From Planctomycetota bacterium (GTDB lineage: Bacteria > Planctomycetota > JACQVV01): a stretch of DNA of 33,391 nucleotides. The notes beneath the pieces were generated by a model. The model saw only the letters and a program-made list of their open reading frames with translations. It was not told the origin of the DNA and did no database searches. Of the stretch, positions 30,782-33,391 are shown one piece after another. Numbering within the stretch: position 1 is the first letter of the stretch; the number at the start of each line of letters is the position of its first letter. The stretch lies in contig JACQVV010000017.1 of assembly GCA_016209595.1 (NCBI GenBank), positions 1 through 33,391 on the forward strand. Reading direction: 5' to 3'. Both the position numbers and the translations under genes were made by a program.

Positions 30782-32656
30782 TCATTCCTCGAAATTCCGG
30801 AGTTCTTCGAGGAGCCGCTGGACCTCCAACCGGGAGCGGCTCGGATCCCCCTTCGAGTCCGCAACCGCGGTCCTTGCTCCCGGCGCCCCGTAGAGCTCGG
30901 CCGCGCGGGAGAGGCTCTCACGCGCCTTCGCGGTCCAACCCTTGCCGTGGGCGAGGTCGCCGGGCGAGGTCGCGACGCGATAGAACCAGGCCCGGCCGAT
31001 GGCCATCCGGAGGTCGGCCTCGTACGGGGCCATTTCCGGGTCCGCAAGCTCCTTCTCGGCCTGGATCAGGATCGACTGGAAGAGCTCCGGCGTGAAGCTC
31101 GGGCCCGTCAGGAGCGCCAGGACCTGCGAGACGCGGGCCTCGGCAAGGTTCGCCGCGCGGTCCTGCCCGGCCTGGATCGAGGTTCCGACCTCCACCTGCC
31201 ACTCGGACCGGGCCCGCTCCTCGGCCTCCCGCTTCTCCTCCAGGCTGCGGCGATCCTCCTCGGTCGTCCTCCTCGCACCGAGAATGAACCAGATCGCGAC
31301 GGCCCCGCCGAGGACGGCGACCGAACCGGCGATCGCCCAGGCAGGTTTCGTCGAGAGGCTCTTCCCGGCGTGGACCACCGCCGCCCGCTGGGGCGTCTTC
31401 TTCTTGGCGAGATCCGTGAGCTCGACGCGCCCCTCCGGCTCCTCCCCCTCCCCCTCCTCGGGGAGGTTCATCTTCTGGAGGATCTCCTGGTAGGCCTTTT
31501 CCAGGGTCAGGCTCTTGAGCTGGCCCGCGGCGACGCGGACGGGCCCCTCCTCGGCCTTGGCCTTCTTCTCCTCGTCCTGCCGGCGCTCCTGCTCCTTCCG
31601 GATCCCGTCGATGACCTCGCGGTCGAGGTACTCCTTTTCGACGATGACCTGGGCGAGGTCCCTTTTCAGACCCAGGTCTCGCATCGCCTTCTGAACGAAG
31701 CGGCACTCGTCGAGCTCGTCCTTCGACAGGATGCCGTTCCGGGCGAGGAGCTCCGACAGGAGAAGATCCTCGCGGTTCCAGCTCTTCGTCTTCCCGATAT
31801 CCGACCAGCGGACCTTCCCCAGCCGCTGCTTCTGGAGGCCGAGGATCCGGCGGACGTCCGGAGCCCGCAGGAACTCCTTCTCCACGAGGATCTCGCCCAA
31901 CCGCCTGACGATCCCGAGTTCCTTCATCCGGAACTGGATGTAGAGCCCCTCGCTCACCTGCTCCGCCGTCGCGAGCCCCTTCTCCTCGGCCAGCCGTCCG
32001 AAGCGGAACTGCCGGGCGATGCGGATCGAGTCGGGCTCGACCCGGTCCTGGACGGCTGCAAGGAGCCCCGAGTCCTCCGGCACGTCCTCGTCCTTCTCCG
32101 GCTCGGGCTCGACTTCTCGGGCGACCGGTTCGCGCACGACCTCCTTGACCAGAGTGCTCCGGATCGTCTGGTGGCGGGCGAGGATGTCGCCCACCGCGTC
32201 GCGCGAGAGGTACCCTTTCTCGAGGGCGATCTCGCCCAGCAGCTTGTCGATTCCGAGGGCTTCCAGCGCAACCTGGATGTCGAAGCACTCGTCCACTTCC
32301 TCCGGCTTCAGGAGCTTCCGTTCCTGCACCCGGCCGACGAGCGTCTCGTGCTCCCTCGGCGTGAACTTGACGATCTCGACCGAGTCCTCTGGCTCGCCTC
32401 CCGACCGCCCTTCCATCTCCCTCTGCGCCCGCAAGAGCGCCCGGAGCGTCATGCGATCGACGTAGTACTTCTCTCGCAGGACCTTCCCGAGGCTCATCGG
32501 GAAGCCCTGCTCCGCCATGGCGCTCCGGATGTCCAGGCACTCCTGGAGCTGCTCGGGGGTGAGGATCTTGTTGAAGACCGCGATCTCGCCGAGCTGGCGA
32601 TCGCGTTCCTCGGGCCTCGCCCGGGAGGCCTCGACTCCCCGTCGCACCGTGGTCAT
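30782..32656 (-). CDS. Large MshEN-like repeat protein (8 motifs) with TM helix, paralogue B
   Basis: This 624-residue protein has the same plan as its downstream neighbour. It has eight 24-residue MshEN-like motifs starting at residues 21/55, 105/139, 218/252 and 299/333, again with a constant 34-residue offset. Examples are LLGEIALEKGYLS and RLGEILVEKEFLR. A conserved SLTLEKAYQEIL (382-393) precedes a membrane helix (439-460, AIAGSVAVLGGAVAIWFILG). The C-terminal domain (465-624) is helical, with an AIGRAWFYRVATSPGDLAHG segment that looks TPR-related. Motif-by-motif similarity to paralogue A is far higher than between motifs within one protein, so the pair arose by whole-gene duplication. 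It is the first gene of the long operon, behind a promoter at 32668-32696. Confidence 0.85.
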   Translation of the reverse strand: MTTVRRGVEASRARPEERDRQLGEIAVFNKILTPEQLQECLDIRSAMAEQGFPMSLGKVLREKYYVDRMTLRALLRAQREMEGRSGGEPEDSVEIVKFTPREHETLVGRVQERKLLKPEEVDECFDIQVALEALGIDKLLGEIALEKGYLSRDAVGDILARHQTIRSTLVKEVVREPVAREVEPEPEKDEDVPEDSGLLAAVQDRVEPDSIRIARQFRFGRLAEEKGLATAEQVSEGLYIQFRMKELGIVRRLGEILVEKEFLRAPDVRRILGLQKQRLGKVRWSDIGKTKSWNREDLLLSELLARNGILSKDELDECRFVQKAMRDLGLKRDLAQVIVEKEYLDREVIDGIRKEQERRQDEEKKAKAEEGPVRVAAGQLKSLTLEKAYQEILQKMNLPEEGEGEEPEGRVELTDLAKKKTPQRAAVVHAGKSLSTKPAWAIAGSVAVLGGAVAIWFILGARRTTEEDRRSLEEKREAEERARSEWQVEVGTSIQAGQDRAANLAEARVSQVLALLTGPSFTPELFQSILIQAEKELADPEMAPYEADLRMAIGRAWFYRVATSPGDLAHGKGWTAKARESLSRAAELYGAPGARTAVADSKGDPSRSRLEVQRLLEELRNFEE

Positions 32657-32667
32657 GGGCGATCAGG

Positions 32668-32696
32668 ATTCTCGCCTCGCTCGCGGCGGGAGTCAA
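32668..32696 (-). promoter_or_regulatory. Candidate promoter for the MshEN/MoxR operon
   Basis: On the minus strand TTGACT (32691-32696) lies 17 bases from GAGAAT (32668-32673). Initiation would fall about 4 bases before the ATG at 32656, again nearly leaderless, and no ribosome binding site is seen before that ATG. The match is moderate. Confidence 0.4.
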
Positions 32697-32717
32697 TCTC
32701 GCGCGCGGGCGCCCCTT

Positions 32718-33390
32718 CTATTCGTCGAAGTCCTCGTCCTCGAGGTCCTCGGCAGCCTCGTCGTCGCCTCCGCTCACCTGTTCCTCCTCCGTCTCCTCCC
32801 GGACGGGAGAGGGCGGAGCGGCGCGGGCGATGTCGGCCGCCCGCTTGGTGTCGCGGAAGTACATGAAGAGCGCGAGCTCGGCGGCGAGGCCGCTCGCGGC
32901 GAAGACGGCGCCGAAGGCGATCACGACCGTCTTGGCGCTCCCCTGTAGGGTGAATCCCGCGGGCTCGAGGAGGCCCGGGCTCATCGTGGCGGCGACAAGG
33001 AGGGCCGCGCCGAGGAGGGTCTGGACGGTCGTCCCGACGAGGCCGAGAAGCCCGAGGATTCCGGGGCGGCCGGGCGGGGGGAGGGGCCCCGCGCGGAGCC
33101 GGCGGCTGGACAGTGGCGCGCCACGTCGGCTGGCGGGACCCGCCCCCTTGCCGCCGGCGAGCCGGGTCGAGGGCTTGCCGCCCCGGCCGGAGGGAGACGC
33201 GCTCCTCTCCTTGTCTTACTCGCGGTCCTTGTTCCCCGAACCCCGTTCCCCGAACCCCGTCCTTCTCCCGGCCCTTGTCTGTGTTCTTGTCCTTCCTGGG
33301 AGTCTTGGTCCTCCTCCCCGTCTCGGACTTCTTCCGCCCCGAGGCGAGGCGAGAGGGGGGTTTCTCTTCCTCCGACTCCTCATCTCCGTC
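32718..33390 (-). pseudogene. Two-TM protein gene with linker, disrupted by a 14-bp repeat pair and a stop
   Basis: The downstream frame encodes two membrane helices (GILGLLGLVGTTVQTLLGAA; VVIAFGAVFAASGLAAELAL), a short FMYFRDTKRAADIA segment and an acidic tail ending EDLEDEDFDE. Its only ATG (32984) lies after the first helix. Upstream, the same frame stays protein-like (KPSTRLAGGKG, LSSRRLRAGPLPPPGRPG) back to a TAA at 33216-33218. From 33261 to the window edge a different frame reads a charged linker (DGDEESEEEKPPSR, KDKNTDKGREKD). Removing the 28 bases at 33231-33258 puts the two frames in register, leaving only the TAA. It is therefore likely a damaged gene, or an assembly artefact; the N-terminus lies outside the window. 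The left-edge HTH protein has a similar linker and may be a relative. Confidence 0.55.
33231..33258. repeat. Two tandem copies of a 14-bp unit inside a coding region
   Basis: The unit gttccccgaacccc occurs twice without a break. Its length (14) and its gaac/gttc words echo the 14-base unit at 8577-8616. It interrupts the frame of the two-TM protein gene; 28 bases is not a multiple of three. Confidence 0.8.
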
Positions 33391-33391
33391 C

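Noticed and set aside
30778..31047. N-terminal extension of MshEN paralogue A to 673 residues
   Set aside because: It would overlap the end of paralogue B with shadow-like sequence; the GTG at 30777 has a ribosome binding site and a better match to paralogue B.

Overview
The window is about 33.4 kb of high-GC bacterial chromosome with very dense coding. Nearly everything lies on the minus strand; the one exception is a gene at 18498-19943. The best guess is a Planctomycetota-like or similarly deep-branching, diderm-type environmental bacterium. The reasons are the GC-rich coding style, many GTG/TTG starts, the MoxR-DUF58-DUF4350-DUF4129-SpoIIM-RDD gene set, zinc-ribbon membrane proteins, and secreted TPR/HEAT proteins of no obvious family. 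This placement is inference; no rRNA or tRNA is present to fix it. No gene-free stretch exceeds 300 bases.

Layout. 1-720 is the N-terminal part of a helix-turn-helix protein that runs off the left edge. 827-5953 is a housekeeping operon read rpmE, prfA, rny, ymdB-like, then a secreted protein, from a good sigma70-type promoter at 6009-6037. 6034-8544 holds an M19 dipeptidase, a one-TM protein and an alpha/beta hydrolase. 8716-13638 is a four-gene operon: MFS-fused spermidine-synthase-like protein, glutaminyl-cyclase-like M28 protein, second SpeE-like lipoprotein, and SirB1/TPR protein. 13794-15602 is a HEAT/TPR secreted protein and a zinc-ribbon protein. 15800-16975 is a lower-GC cassette with a frameshifted, HYD1-like ADP-ribosyltransferase remnant and two small overlapping genes. 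17135-18367 is a DUF2062-Maf fusion, divergent from the plus-strand exported protein.

19948-32656 looks like one long operon of overlapping genes: two large paralogous proteins built of MshEN-like repeats, a B-box-type zinc-finger membrane protein, a multi-TM protein, a DUF4129 protein with an in-frame TGA, DUF4350, MoxR ATPase, DUF58, SpoIIM, RDD, another zinc-finger membrane protein, and a small MshEN-like/zinc-ribbon protein. The MoxR/DUF58 core is a known association. Its bracketing by three proteins made of paired 24-residue MshEN-like motifs (possible cyclic-di-GMP sensing) is the most system-like novelty here. 32718-33391 is a membrane protein gene whose frame is broken by two copies of a 14-bp repeat and a stop codon.

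A second theme is short tandem arrays of period 6, 7 or 14 (741-804, 8577-8662, 13660-13757, 13797-13831, 27188-27254, 33231-33258). They sit at gene borders and in places have entered coding sequence, supplying a C-terminus, an (Arg-Asp)n linker, or a frame disruption.
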